Source of the DNA: Streptosporangiaceae bacterium
GTDB taxonomy: Bacteria > Actinomycetota > Actinomycetes > Streptosporangiales > Streptosporangiaceae
Length of the DNA: 23,382 nucleotides
Assembly (NCBI GenBank): GCA_025934635.1
Contig: JAICWX010000122.1
Coordinates: 1-23,382, forward strand
Direction: 5' to 3'
Below are positions 6,713 through 14,024 of the stretch, piece after piece. The translations under genes and the position numbers were made by a program. The stretch's first letter is position 1; each line of letters begins with the position of its first letter. The notes beneath the pieces are model-generated. The model worked only from the letters and a program-made list of their open reading frames with translations, did not search any database and was not told the origin of the DNA.

Positions 6713-8668
6713 GTGCTGCGGCTTCCGCCGGGCATCAGCAGGCGGCGAGTGCTTTCCCTGCTCGGCGCCGGCACCGGAGCGCTGCTGGCCGGACAGGCCC
6801 TGGCCGGCGACGGGATCCCCCCGGCCGCCAGCGCCCCCGCGGTGTTCCGCAGTGAGCCGCCCCAGCCCAGCGGCTACGCCCCCGACGGCACCGCGGGCCG
6901 CGCCGCCGCGTTCCCGCTGAACAAGGTGAGCCTCCTCGACGGCCCCTTCCGCCTGAACCAGGCCAGGAACACTGCCTACCTCCTGTTCCTCGATCCCGAG
7001 CGGATGCTCCGCTCCTTCCGCCTCAACTACGGCGAGCCCTCGACCGCCGAACCCCTTGGCGGCTGGGAGAAGCCGGACTCGCTGATCCGCGGTCACATGA
7101 CCGGTCACCTGCTGTCCGGCCTGGCGCTGACCTACGCCAACACCGGCGACGAAGCCGCCCGGACCCGCGGCCGCTACCTGGTCAGCCAGCTCGCCGCCCT
7201 CCAGGCCAAGGCAAAAGACGCCGGCTTCCATCCCGGTTACCTGTCCGGCTTCCCCGAGCACTACTTCGACCTGCTCGAGCAGGGCAGCGGCCCGATCTGG
7301 TCGCCGTACTACATGATCCACAAGTACCTGGCCGGGATGATCGACCAGTACCAGCTGGCCGGCGACCAGCAGGCCCTGGGCGTCGCGATCAAGCTGGCCG
7401 ACTGGGTGGAGTGGCGCACGAACCCGGCGAGGATCTCGTACGACCATATGCAGGCGGTGCTGAACACCGAGTTCGGCGGCCTGCCCGAGGCCCTGGCCAA
7501 CCTCTACACGATCACCGGCCGGGAGCGCTACCTGGCCACCGCGCAGCGCTTCTACCACGCCGCGGTGCTCGATCCCCTGGCCGCGGGCGAAGACAACCTG
7601 CCCGGCCTGCAGGCCAACGTGACCACCCCCAAGATCATCGCCTGCCTGCGGATGTGGGAGGAGACCGGCAGCGGCACGTACCGCGACATCGCCCGCAACT
7701 TCTGGGACATCGTTACCGGCCATCACGTGTACGTCATCGGCGGGGTGGGCAACTACGAGCACTTCCAGCAGCCCGACACCGTAGCCGCCCAGCTGTCCAA
7801 CTTCACCTGCGAGAACTGCGTCAGCTACAACATGCTCAAGCTGACCCGGCTGCTCCACTTCCACCAGCCGCAGCGGGTGGACATGCTCGACTACTACGAG
7901 CGCACGCTGCTCAACCAGATGCTGGGGGAGCAGGACCCCGCCTCGCCGCACGGCTTCAACTGCTACTACACCGGCCTGTCGACGGGCGCCTACAAGCGCC
8001 AGCCGCTCAACTACTTCCCGCAGGGCAACCCGGGTATCTACGCCACCGACTGGGACACCTTCACCTGCGACACCGCCAGCGGCGTAGAGACCCAGGCCAA
8101 GTTCGCCGACACCATCTACAGCCGGGACGAGGACGGCGTCTACGTGAACCTGTTCGTCCCGTCCGAGGTGAACCTGGGAGACATCACGCTCAGGCAGGAC
8201 ACCAGGTTCCCCGACGACCCGGTCGTCCGGCTGTCGGTGGCGTCCGGCGCCGCCACCCTGACGCTGCGGGTCCGGGTGGCGAAGTGGGTGGCCAAGCCGC
8301 CCGTGGTCCGGCTCAACGGCGCGCCGGTCACGGGCCTTGCCGGCGCCTGGCCGAGCGGCTGGATCACGCTGCGGCGGCACTGGCGGGCGGGCGACCGGCT
8401 CGAGATCACCCTGCCGATGCAGCTAGCCGTCGAGCCGACCCCCGACCATCCGGAGGTGCAGGCGCTGACCTACGGCCCGGTCGTCCTCAGCGCCGTCCAC
8501 CCCCGCAACCCCGGCATGCTCACCCCGCAGCTCGAAATGGACTCGATCAGCCAGACGTCCGCCCCCCAGCTGACCTTCAACGCCGTCGCCAACCACCAGC
8601 CCGTCCACCTGCTTCCCATCGCCCGCGCCGCCCACGAGTACTACACCACCTACTTCCAGATGACCTGA
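6713..8668 (+). CDS. Tat-exported GH127-like (DUF1680) beta-L-arabinofuranosidase family protein
   Basis: 651 residues from the GTG at 6713. A twin-arginine signal (ISRRRVLSLLGAGTGALLAG, residues 8-27, cleavage probably after ALA) sends it out of the cell folded. The rest is an (alpha/alpha)-barrel with the family blocks SLLDGPF, IWSPYYMIHKYLAGMIDQY and SNFTCENCVSYNMLKLTRLL. In the characterised enzyme HypBA1 a Glu and three Cys bind zinc or act in catalysis; E367, C369 and C452 appear to be the counterparts here, while the usual Cys pair at the nucleophile is a single Cys (FTCDTASG), so activity and substrate may differ. GH127 members cut beta-L-arabinofuranosides, for example from plant glycoproteins. 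The start codon lacks a ribosome binding site and the frame stays open far upstream, so the true N-terminus may be longer. Confidence 0.85.
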   Translation: MLRLPPGISRRRVLSLLGAGTGALLAGQALAGDGIPPAASAPAVFRSEPPQPSGYAPDGTAGRAAAFPLNKVSLLDGPFRLNQARNTAYLLFLDPERMLRSFRLNYGEPSTAEPLGGWEKPDSLIRGHMTGHLLSGLALTYANTGDEAARTRGRYLVSQLAALQAKAKDAGFHPGYLSGFPEHYFDLLEQGSGPIWSPYYMIHKYLAGMIDQYQLAGDQQALGVAIKLADWVEWRTNPARISYDHMQAVLNTEFGGLPEALANLYTITGRERYLATAQRFYHAAVLDPLAAGEDNLPGLQANVTTPKIIACLRMWEETGSGTYRDIARNFWDIVTGHHVYVIGGVGNYEHFQQPDTVAAQLSNFTCENCVSYNMLKLTRLLHFHQPQRVDMLDYYERTLLNQMLGEQDPASPHGFNCYYTGLSTGAYKRQPLNYFPQGNPGIYATDWDTFTCDTASGVETQAKFADTIYSRDEDGVYVNLFVPSEVNLGDITLRQDTRFPDDPVVRLSVASGAATLTLRVRVAKWVAKPPVVRLNGAPVTGLAGAWPSGWITLRRHWRAGDRLEITLPMQLAVEPTPDHPEVQALTYGPVVLSAVHPRNPGMLTPQLEMDSISQTSAPQLTFNAVANHQPVHLLPIARAAHEYYTTYFQMT

Positions 8669-8734
8669 CCACGCCGACCAGGAGCCGCCGCGCCCGCCGA
8701 CTGCCGCTTCCAGTCACCTGCGGCCGCCCCTGTA

Positions 8735-8789
8735 ACGACATCGATGCTCCATCAATGTCGTCCCAGCAGCATCGATGCTCCATCGATGC
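8735..8789. promoter_or_regulatory. Two tandem long palindromes, probable operators
   Basis: Site 1 (8735-8761) has arms ACGACATCGATG and CATCAATGTCGT around CTC, matching at 11 of 12 positions. Site 2 (8769-8789) has arms GCATCGATG and CATCGATGC around CTC, a perfect 9-bp dyad. Their centres are 31 bp apart, about three helical turns, so dimers would bind the same DNA face. They lie about 100 bp downstream of the GH127 gene and about 100 bp upstream of a broken TetR gene that keeps a good ribosome binding site. Confidence 0.65.
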
Positions 8790-8888
8790 CGTTTGTGCCG
8801 ACTCCCGAGACGTCCCAGCTGACATCAGGCGCCCCACAGGCAGCACCCGTAGCTCAACGAGTGTAGTCTCAAGATCCGGGAGGTCACC

Positions 8889-9193
8889 ATGCCCGCGAAG
8901 CAGCTGACCAGGACCCGGCAGCGGAACCCGCGCGGCCAGGGCGAGCGGCTGCGCGACGACATCATCGAGGCGCTGACCCTGGCGACCGTGAACCACCTGT
9001 TCGCCGAGCTGATCAAGCGGCAGGACGCCCTCACCGAAACCGGTGCCCGTGCACGGGTGCTGGCCGGGGCCATGGTCTACTGCGAGTTCGGCCTCGCATC
9101 TCCCGCTCCAAGTTCCCCTGGCCCCCGCTCGAGCAGACCGTGCTCACCGCGGTCGGCGCCCTGCTCGACGCGGCCACCCCCGAAAACCTTTGA
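8889..9193 (+). pseudogene. Remnant of a TetR family regulator (internal deletion and frameshift)
   Basis: GGGAGG lies five bases before the ATG at 8889. The reading begins like a TetR N-terminus (PRGQGERLRDDIIEA, about residues 14-28), but the rest of the HTH and the following helices are absent. It jumps to what looks like the C-terminal ligand domain (NHLFAELIKRQDALTETG, then ARVLAGAMVYCEFGL). Around 9095 the frame shifts: the downstream frame continues naturally as SRSKFPWPPLEQTVLTAVGA and ends at the TGA at 9191-9193. In the unshifted frame the protein turns into Ser/Pro/Arg low complexity and stops at 9212. About 90-100 residues are missing relative to a normal TetR protein. TetR assignment is inferred from the short N-terminal block and the helix pattern. 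Confidence 0.55.
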
Positions 9194-9340
9194 CCCGAAC
9201 GAGCGAAGTTGACTGCCCCGGTACCCCCGCGAGCCAAAGGGCGCCGGCGCTGTCTGGACTGAGGAGCGAGGAGCTTGCGACGAGTGACGAGGGAAGGCAG
9301 CGCCTCAAGGGCGCCCGGAGGCGAGCGGGAAAACACTGAC

Positions 9341-10369
9341 GTGACCCGGCTGACGCCTTCCCCGCCGGTCACCGTGACCGACGCCGCCGAGGCGATCCAG
9401 GCCTGCTACGGCCTGGCCGGGAACCTGACCCGGCTCCCCGGCGAAGCCGACGACAACTTCCTCCTGGACAACGGAGGAGCGCGGTACGTCGTCAAGTTCG
9501 CCCACCTGCGCGCCGATCCCGCCGTCGTCGGCGTCCAGGTGAGGGTCCTGCGGCACATCGAGGCGGCCGCGCCCGCGCTGCCGGTGCCGCGGGTCCTGAT
9601 TCCGCTCGAACCGGCCGCTGACGGGGAGCCGTGGACAGTAGTACCCGACGGCCCGCTGCGCGGCCGGGTGGTGCACGCCCTCGGCTACCTCGACGGCCGC
9701 CTGCTCCGCTCGGTCCCCGCCGGCCCGCCGCTGCGCCGCGCCATGGGCGCCACCCTGGCCGAGCTCGGCCGGGCCCTGCGCGGCTTCGACGACCCGCTGG
9801 TGCACCGGCCGCTGCTATGGGACCTCGCCCAGCTACCCCAGCTCCGCCCGCTGGCCGCCGAACGTCCCCCCGGTCCCCGCACCGACCTGCTCATCACCCA
9901 GCTGACCCGGCTCACGACCGAGGTCTCGCCCCGGCTGGCCGCCCAGCGCACCCAGCTGCTGCACAACGACTTCAGCCCGGACAACACGCTGATCTCGGCC
10001 GACGGCGCCGCGGTCAGCGGGATCATCGACTTCGGCGACGTCACCGTCACCGCCCTGGTCAACGACGTCGCCATCGCGGTCGCCAACCTGATCGCCGACG
10101 ACGACCCGCTCGGTCCCGGGCTCGACCTGATCGCCGGGTATCACGCCGTCACGCCGCTCACCGCGGCCGAGCTCGGCCTGCTGCCCGACCTGATCCTGGG
10201 GCGCGTCGTGGCCCGGATCATCATCAGCGAATGGCGGGCCGGACGGTTCCCGGAGAACCGCGCCTACGTCCTGCGCAACACCCCCCGGGCGTGGGAACAG
10301 CTGGACCGGCTGCTTAGCATCGGCGCAGAGGAGACCGCCGCCCGCATCCAGGAGGCCACCCGTGCGTGA
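9341..10369 (+). CDS. APH-fold small-molecule kinase (phosphotransferase family)
   Basis: 342 residues from the GTG at 9341. The nucleotide-binding lysine is K52 in YVVKFAH, the catalytic loop is LLHNDFSPDN (H208, D210, N215) and the metal-binding Asp is D230 in GIIDFGD, so all kinase residues are present. An in-frame TTG at 9275 with GAGGAG upstream is a possible earlier start, but the 22 added residues look like leader. The last 8 bases overlap the PLP enzyme that follows, giving tight coupling. Kinases of this fold paired with class III aminotransferase-fold phospho-lyases are known from vertebrate hydroxylysine kinase/AGPHD1 and AGXT2L2. By analogy this one probably phosphorylates an amino alcohol (ethanolamine, hydroxylysine or similar) rather than an aminoglycoside. 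The substrate is inference. Confidence 0.85.
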   Translation: MTRLTPSPPVTVTDAAEAIQACYGLAGNLTRLPGEADDNFLLDNGGARYVVKFAHLRADPAVVGVQVRVLRHIEAAAPALPVPRVLIPLEPAADGEPWTVVPDGPLRGRVVHALGYLDGRLLRSVPAGPPLRRAMGATLAELGRALRGFDDPLVHRPLLWDLAQLPQLRPLAAERPPGPRTDLLITQLTRLTTEVSPRLAAQRTQLLHNDFSPDNTLISADGAAVSGIIDFGDVTVTALVNDVAIAVANLIADDDPLGPGLDLIAGYHAVTPLTAAELGLLPDLILGRVVARIIISEWRAGRFPENRAYVLRNTPRAWEQLDRLLSIGAEETAARIQEATRA

Positions 10370-11672
10370 CACCGCGACCATGGTCAACGGCTTCGACCCC
10401 TCATCCGTCGACGCCCTCGACCCCGAGCTGCGCACGATCGTCGAGCGCCGGGCCCGGCTGCTCGGCCCGGCCTACAAGCTCTTCTACCGCAACCCGGTGC
10501 GCATCGTCCGGGGCGAGGGCGTGCACCTGTACGACGCGGACGGCCAGGTCTACCTGGACGCCTACAACAACGTGCCGTCGGTCGGGCACTGCCACCCGCG
10601 GGTGGTGGAGGCGATCGCCCGGCAGGCGGCCACCCTGAACACCCACACCCGGTACGCCAGCGAGCTCATCCTGGACTACGCCGAGCGGCTGCTCGGCACC
10701 TACCCGGCCGGGATCGGGAACGTCATGTTCACCTGCACCGGCAGCGAGGCAGTCGACCTCGCGCTGCGCATCGCGCGCTTCTCCACCGGCGGCGACGGGG
10801 TCGTGATCACGGCCAACGCCTACCACGGGGTGACCGCGGCCGCGGCCGAGATATCGCCCAGCCTCGGCCCGGCCGTCCCGCTCGGCCGCGCGGTCTGGAC
10901 GGTGGCGGCGCCCGGCCCCGGCGACACGCACGAGTCGCTGGCCGGCCGGGTGCGGACGGCCATCGCCGACATGAACCGGCACGGCGTCCGGCTGGCCGCG
11001 TTCATCGCCGACACGCTGTTCTCCTCCGACGGGATCCGGCCGGAGCCGGCCGGGTTCCTGCGGCCGGCGGCCGACGCGGTGCGCGCGGCGGGCGGGGTGT
11101 TCATCGCCGACGAGGTCCAGCCCGGGTTCGGCCGCACCGGCGAGGCCATGTGGGGCTTCCAGCGGCACGGCGTCGAGCCCGACCTGGCCGTCATGGGCAA
11201 GCCCATGGGCAACGGCATGCCGATCGCCGGGGTGGCCGCCCGCCCGGAGATCCTCCAGGAGTTCGGCCACAAGATCAGGTACTTCAACACGTTCGGCGGG
11301 AACTCGGTGTGCGTCGCCGCCGCGGCCGCGGTCCTCGACGTCATCGAGACCGAAGGCCTGCGCGAGAACGCCCGGACCGTGGGCGGCTACCTGCGCGACG
11401 TCCTGGCCGGGATCGCCAGGGACGAGCCCCGGATCGGCGCCGTCCGCGCGTGCGGCCTCTACGCCGCCGTCGACTTCGTCCACCCCGGGACCGGCCAGCC
11501 TGACGGCGACGCCGCCCTGCGCGTCGTCAACGGCCTGCGCGAGCGCCGCGTCCTGATCAGTGCCACCGGCCCGGACGGCAGCAGCCTCAAGATCCGCCCC
11601 CCGCTCCCCTTCACCCACCCCAACGTCGACCAGCTCGCCGAAGCCCTCACCGCCACCCTCCCCACCCTCTGA
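10362..11672 (+). CDS. PLP-dependent class III aminotransferase-fold enzyme, probable O-phosphoamine phospho-lyase
   Basis: 436 residues. Fold-type I landmarks: the phosphate-binding block FTCTGSEAVDLALR (about 123-136), the cofactor Asp D250 in FIADEVQPGFGRTG, the Schiff-base Lys K280 in VMGKPMGNGMP, and FNTFGGNSVC (308-317). The N-terminal segment FYRNPVRIVRGEGVHLYDAD and AYNNVPSVGHCHP closely follow the ETNPPL/AGXT2L2 group, whose members eliminate phosphate and ammonia from phosphoethanolamine or phosphohydroxylysine; a bacterial member from Arthrobacter (A1RDF1) has been characterised. GGAGG six bases before the GTG at 10362, inside the kinase gene, supports this start. A true aminotransferase role remains possible. 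The kinase partner makes a phosphorylate-then-eliminate pathway the more economical reading. Confidence 0.88.
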   Translation: MRDTATMVNGFDPSSVDALDPELRTIVERRARLLGPAYKLFYRNPVRIVRGEGVHLYDADGQVYLDAYNNVPSVGHCHPRVVEAIARQAATLNTHTRYASELILDYAERLLGTYPAGIGNVMFTCTGSEAVDLALRIARFSTGGDGVVITANAYHGVTAAAAEISPSLGPAVPLGRAVWTVAAPGPGDTHESLAGRVRTAIADMNRHGVRLAAFIADTLFSSDGIRPEPAGFLRPAADAVRAAGGVFIADEVQPGFGRTGEAMWGFQRHGVEPDLAVMGKPMGNGMPIAGVAARPEILQEFGHKIRYFNTFGGNSVCVAAAAAVLDVIETEGLRENARTVGGYLRDVLAGIARDEPRIGAVRACGLYAAVDFVHPGTGQPDGDAALRVVNGLRERRVLISATGPDGSSLKIRPPLPFTHPNVDQLAEALTATLPTL

Positions 11673-11676
11673 ACAG

Positions 11677-11715
11677 CACCGCGGGCCCCTACCCGGAAGG
11701 TAAGGGCCCGCGGTG
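11677..11715. terminator. Bidirectional terminator between convergent genes
   Basis: CACCGCGGGCCC (11677-11688) pairs perfectly with GGGCCCGCGGTG (11704-11715). Inside, TACC (11690-11693) pairs with GGTA (11699-11702), leaving the loop CGGAA. It begins 4 bp after the phospho-lyase stop and ends 6 bp before the stop of the converging TIGR03086 gene, so it serves both strands. Confidence 0.85.
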
Positions 11716-11721
11716 GGAGAA

Positions 11722-12318
11722 CTACGCCGTCCAGGCGGGGGAGCGGCCGAGGTAGCACAGCAGCGCGGCCGCGTCGTCGGCGCCTGCCCCGGCCTCCAGG
11801 GCCGCCGCATAGGCGCCGTACTGCCGCAGCGGCTCGACGATGCCCTTGGCCACCGGGGTCAGCGCCCGGGCCAGCGCGGGGGTGAGCGGCGAGGCCTGCC
11901 CGGTCGCCACCGCGATGTCCCAGGCGTGAATCGCCGCGTCCAGCGCCGCCGCGGCGGCCGCGTCGGCGGGCGCCATCGGCCCGGCCGGCAGCGGGGTCGC
12001 CACCGGGCCGCCGTCGCCGCTGACCACGGCCCAGGCCGGCGCCGACGCCGCCAGCGCGGCCTCGGCGTAGGCCAGCGGCTCCGCGCCGAGCTGGCCCGAA
12101 GGCGCGAACGGGTTCTCGCCGGACGGCTCGGCGCCGGACACGACCGCCGCCCACACCTCCTGGTCGAGCGCCGCGTGCTGCAGCACCTGAGCGGCCGTCC
12201 ACTCGGAGCACGGCGTCGGGCGCGTCCAGCCGCCGTCCGGCACCCCGGCCACCGTGGCCGCCAGCGCGGCCCGCGCCTCGTCCAGCACGTCCCATCCGGT
12301 CCTGGTGATCTCGCTCAT
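11722..12318 (-). CDS. TIGR03086 family metal-binding protein (DinB-like fold)
   Basis: 198 residues from the ATG at 12318, chosen because GGAAGG ends nine bases upstream; two in-frame ATGs just before it overlap that site. The N-terminal four-helix bundle shows the family signature WTRPTPCSEWTAAQVLQHA with the metal-ligand His, and the second block AAIHAWDIAVATG supplies another His. The fold is that of DinB/mycothiol-dependent maleylpyruvate isomerases, which bind a divalent metal and often use mycothiol as cofactor in actinobacteria. It lies 46 bp downstream of the DHA2 pump on the same strand, so it is probably co-transcribed and could take part in thiol-dependent detoxification of the pumped compound; that link is inference. 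Confidence 0.85.
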   Translation of the reverse strand: MSEITRTGWDVLDEARAALAATVAGVPDGGWTRPTPCSEWTAAQVLQHAALDQEVWAAVVSGAEPSGENPFAPSGQLGAEPLAYAEAALAASAPAWAVVSGDGGPVATPLPAGPMAPADAAAAAALDAAIHAWDIAVATGQASPLTPALARALTPVAKGIVEPLRQYGAYAAALEAGAGADDAAALLCYLGRSPAWTA

Positions 12319-12364
12319 CTTCATCATCCTTCCCTGCTCACCGGCGTGAATCCTGGCGAATGGG

Positions 12365-13894
12365 TTACTGGGGTCCCTGCTGGTCCCGGGCCCGGCGCGG
12401 CAGCCCGAACCCGATCGCGAACGACCCGGCCAGCAGGACCGCCGTGGCCAGCGCCGTCCACTGCGCCGCGTGCAGGTAGACCGGCACGTGCTGGCCGCTG
12501 CCGCCGCTCCGCGAAGCCAGGGCGAAGAAGATCGCGCCGATCCCGGCGATGCCGAGCGACATGCCGAGCGAGTTGACCGTCTGCAGCACGCCGGAGGCCG
12601 AGCCCATCTCCCGCGGCCGGACGCCCGCCATCACGATGTCGAACAGCGGCACGAACACCATGCCCATCCCGATCCCGCCGATCACCATCGGGGCCAGCAG
12701 GTCCACGGTGGAGATGGCCGGGCCGGCACCGCGCAGCGCCGCGTAGATCCCGAGCAGCCCGGCCGTCTCGACGATCAGGCCGGCCTGCAGCACCCGGCGG
12801 CCCAGCTTGACCATCGTGATGCCGCCGATGGCGGAGCCGGCGAACGCGCCCGCCGCCCACGGCGCGGTGGTGACCGCCGAGTGCCAGGGGGTGAAGCCCA
12901 GCCCGTTCTGCAGGAACACATTGAAGATCATCACGATGCCGCCCAGCGACCCGGTGAACACGACGGAGAACACGATGCCCGCGGTGTACGGACGGTGCCG
13001 GAAGATGGACGGCTCGACCAGCGGGTCGCGGCCCGCGCGCTGCCGGCGCACCTGGTACCAGCCGAACCCGGCCAGCGCCAGCACGGCCCCCGCCATCATC
13101 GCGAACAGCCAGGCCGGCCAGCCCAGCGAGCGCCCCTGCGCCAGCGGGAAGACCAGGCCGAACATCGCCATCGCGGCCAGCGCCGCCCCCGGCAGGTCCA
13201 GCCGCGCCCGCCGCGCCGGACCCCCGCCGATGCCGGAGCCGGCCGCCGGGCCGGTGGCAGGCAGGGCCCGGGCGCCGAGCAGCAGCGCGGCCAGCCCGAC
13301 CGGCACGTTCACCGCGAAGATCGCCCGCCAGCCGCTGCCGAGCACGTTCAGGCTGATTAGGCCGCCTGACGCGATCGGGCCGAGCATCGCCGACAGGCCC
13401 ATTACCGGCCCGTAGACGCCGAACGCCTTGCCCATCTCGTGGGCCTCGAACATGTCCCTGATCAGGCCGAAGACCTGCGGCAGCATGACCGCCCCGAGCA
13501 GCCCCTGGACAGCCCGGGCGCCGATGAGCTCGGCCGCGTTCTGCGCCGCGGCGCACGCCGCCGAGGCCAGCACGAACCCGGCCATCCCGGTCAGCAGCAT
13601 CCGCCGCCGCCCGAAGATGTCACCCAGCCGGCCGCCGGTCAGCAGCCCGACCGCCATCGCCAGGGCGTAGGCAGCGGTGACCCACTCGATGACCGCGTAC
13701 GAGCCGCCCAGCTCGCGCCGGATCGTCGGCGCGGCGACCTGCGCGATGGTCGAGTCCAGCAGGTCCATGACCGCCGCCGTGACCACCGCGCCGAACGCCA
13801 CCCACCGCAGCTTCCGCCCCGCGCCTCCCGTGGCCCTTGCCTCCGCGTCCGCCGCCTCGTGGTCCGCGTGCGTGGTTTCCAGTGCTGATGACAT
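12365..13894 (-). CDS. DHA2 family MFS drug efflux transporter (second copy)
   Basis: 509 residues from the ATG at 13894, preferred over an upstream ATG at 13918 because GGGAGG lies six bases before it. Motif D1 is LLDSTIAQVAAPTI (about 45-58) and motif A GGRLGDIFGRRR (87-98); the hydrophobic pattern fits 14 helices. The first 25 residues are hydrophilic and rich in Ala, Glu and His. It should export hydrophobic drugs or metabolites with proton antiport. It is divergent from a TetR regulator across a 130-bp region full of GTTC/GAAC dyads, the classical layout of a ligand-induced efflux pump, and is followed by the TIGR03086 gene. It is clearly diverged from the other DHA2 pump in this window, so not a recent duplicate. 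Confidence 0.93.
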   Translation of the reverse strand: MSSALETTHADHEAADAEARATGGAGRKLRWVAFGAVVTAAVMDLLDSTIAQVAAPTIRRELGGSYAVIEWVTAAYALAMAVGLLTGGRLGDIFGRRRMLLTGMAGFVLASAACAAAQNAAELIGARAVQGLLGAVMLPQVFGLIRDMFEAHEMGKAFGVYGPVMGLSAMLGPIASGGLISLNVLGSGWRAIFAVNVPVGLAALLLGARALPATGPAAGSGIGGGPARRARLDLPGAALAAMAMFGLVFPLAQGRSLGWPAWLFAMMAGAVLALAGFGWYQVRRQRAGRDPLVEPSIFRHRPYTAGIVFSVVFTGSLGGIVMIFNVFLQNGLGFTPWHSAVTTAPWAAGAFAGSAIGGITMVKLGRRVLQAGLIVETAGLLGIYAALRGAGPAISTVDLLAPMVIGGIGMGMVFVPLFDIVMAGVRPREMGSASGVLQTVNSLGMSLGIAGIGAIFFALASRSGGSGQHVPVYLHAAQWTALATAVLLAGSFAIGFGLPRRARDQQGPQ

Positions 13895-13953
13895 CGGATG
13901 CCTCCCGTTGTCTTCCATTCGCTTTGTTCCGCCACCCGCTCCGGCGATCTATC

Positions 13954-14002
13954 GGAACAAAACCTTCTGTTCCAACTCTAACAGAACGGAATGGTTTGTT
14001 CC
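13954..14002. promoter_or_regulatory. Nested inverted repeats, probable TetR operators
   Basis: TTCTGTT (13965-13971) and AACAGAA (13980-13986) form a perfect inner dyad with an 8-base spacer. They are bracketed by GGAACAAAACC (13954-13964) and GGTTTGTTCC (13993-14002). GGAACA/TGTTCC (13954-13973) is a second perfect dyad using the left half. The cluster sits between the divergent pump and TetR genes and just upstream of the TetR -10 box, as expected for autoregulation. Confidence 0.65.
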
Positions 14003-14011
14003 AGCACTTGC

Positions 14012-14017
14012 TACACT
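14012..14017 (+). promoter_or_regulatory. -10 box of the TetR gene, probable leaderless transcript
   Basis: TACACT lies seven bases before the ATG at 14025, and there is no purine-rich ribosome binding site in between. Transcription would start at or next to the A of the start codon, giving a leaderless mRNA. No clear -35 hexamer is visible, which suits a promoter overlapped by operators. Confidence 0.5.
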
Positions 14018-14024
14018 CTTCTTC

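Noticed and set aside
6311..8380. 689-codon minus-strand frame opposite GH127
   Set aside because: The plus strand encodes a full GH127 enzyme with a Tat signal; the minus frame is Gly/Val/Gln-rich without recognisable domains.
10401..11810. Long minus-strand frame opposite the PLP enzyme
   Set aside because: Antisense shadow; the plus strand has every fold-type I PLP landmark and the frame crosses the terminator hairpin.
12324..13556. 410-codon frame over the second efflux pump
   Set aside because: Same strand, other frame, Arg/Gly/Ala-rich; the 14-helix transporter is in the correct frame.
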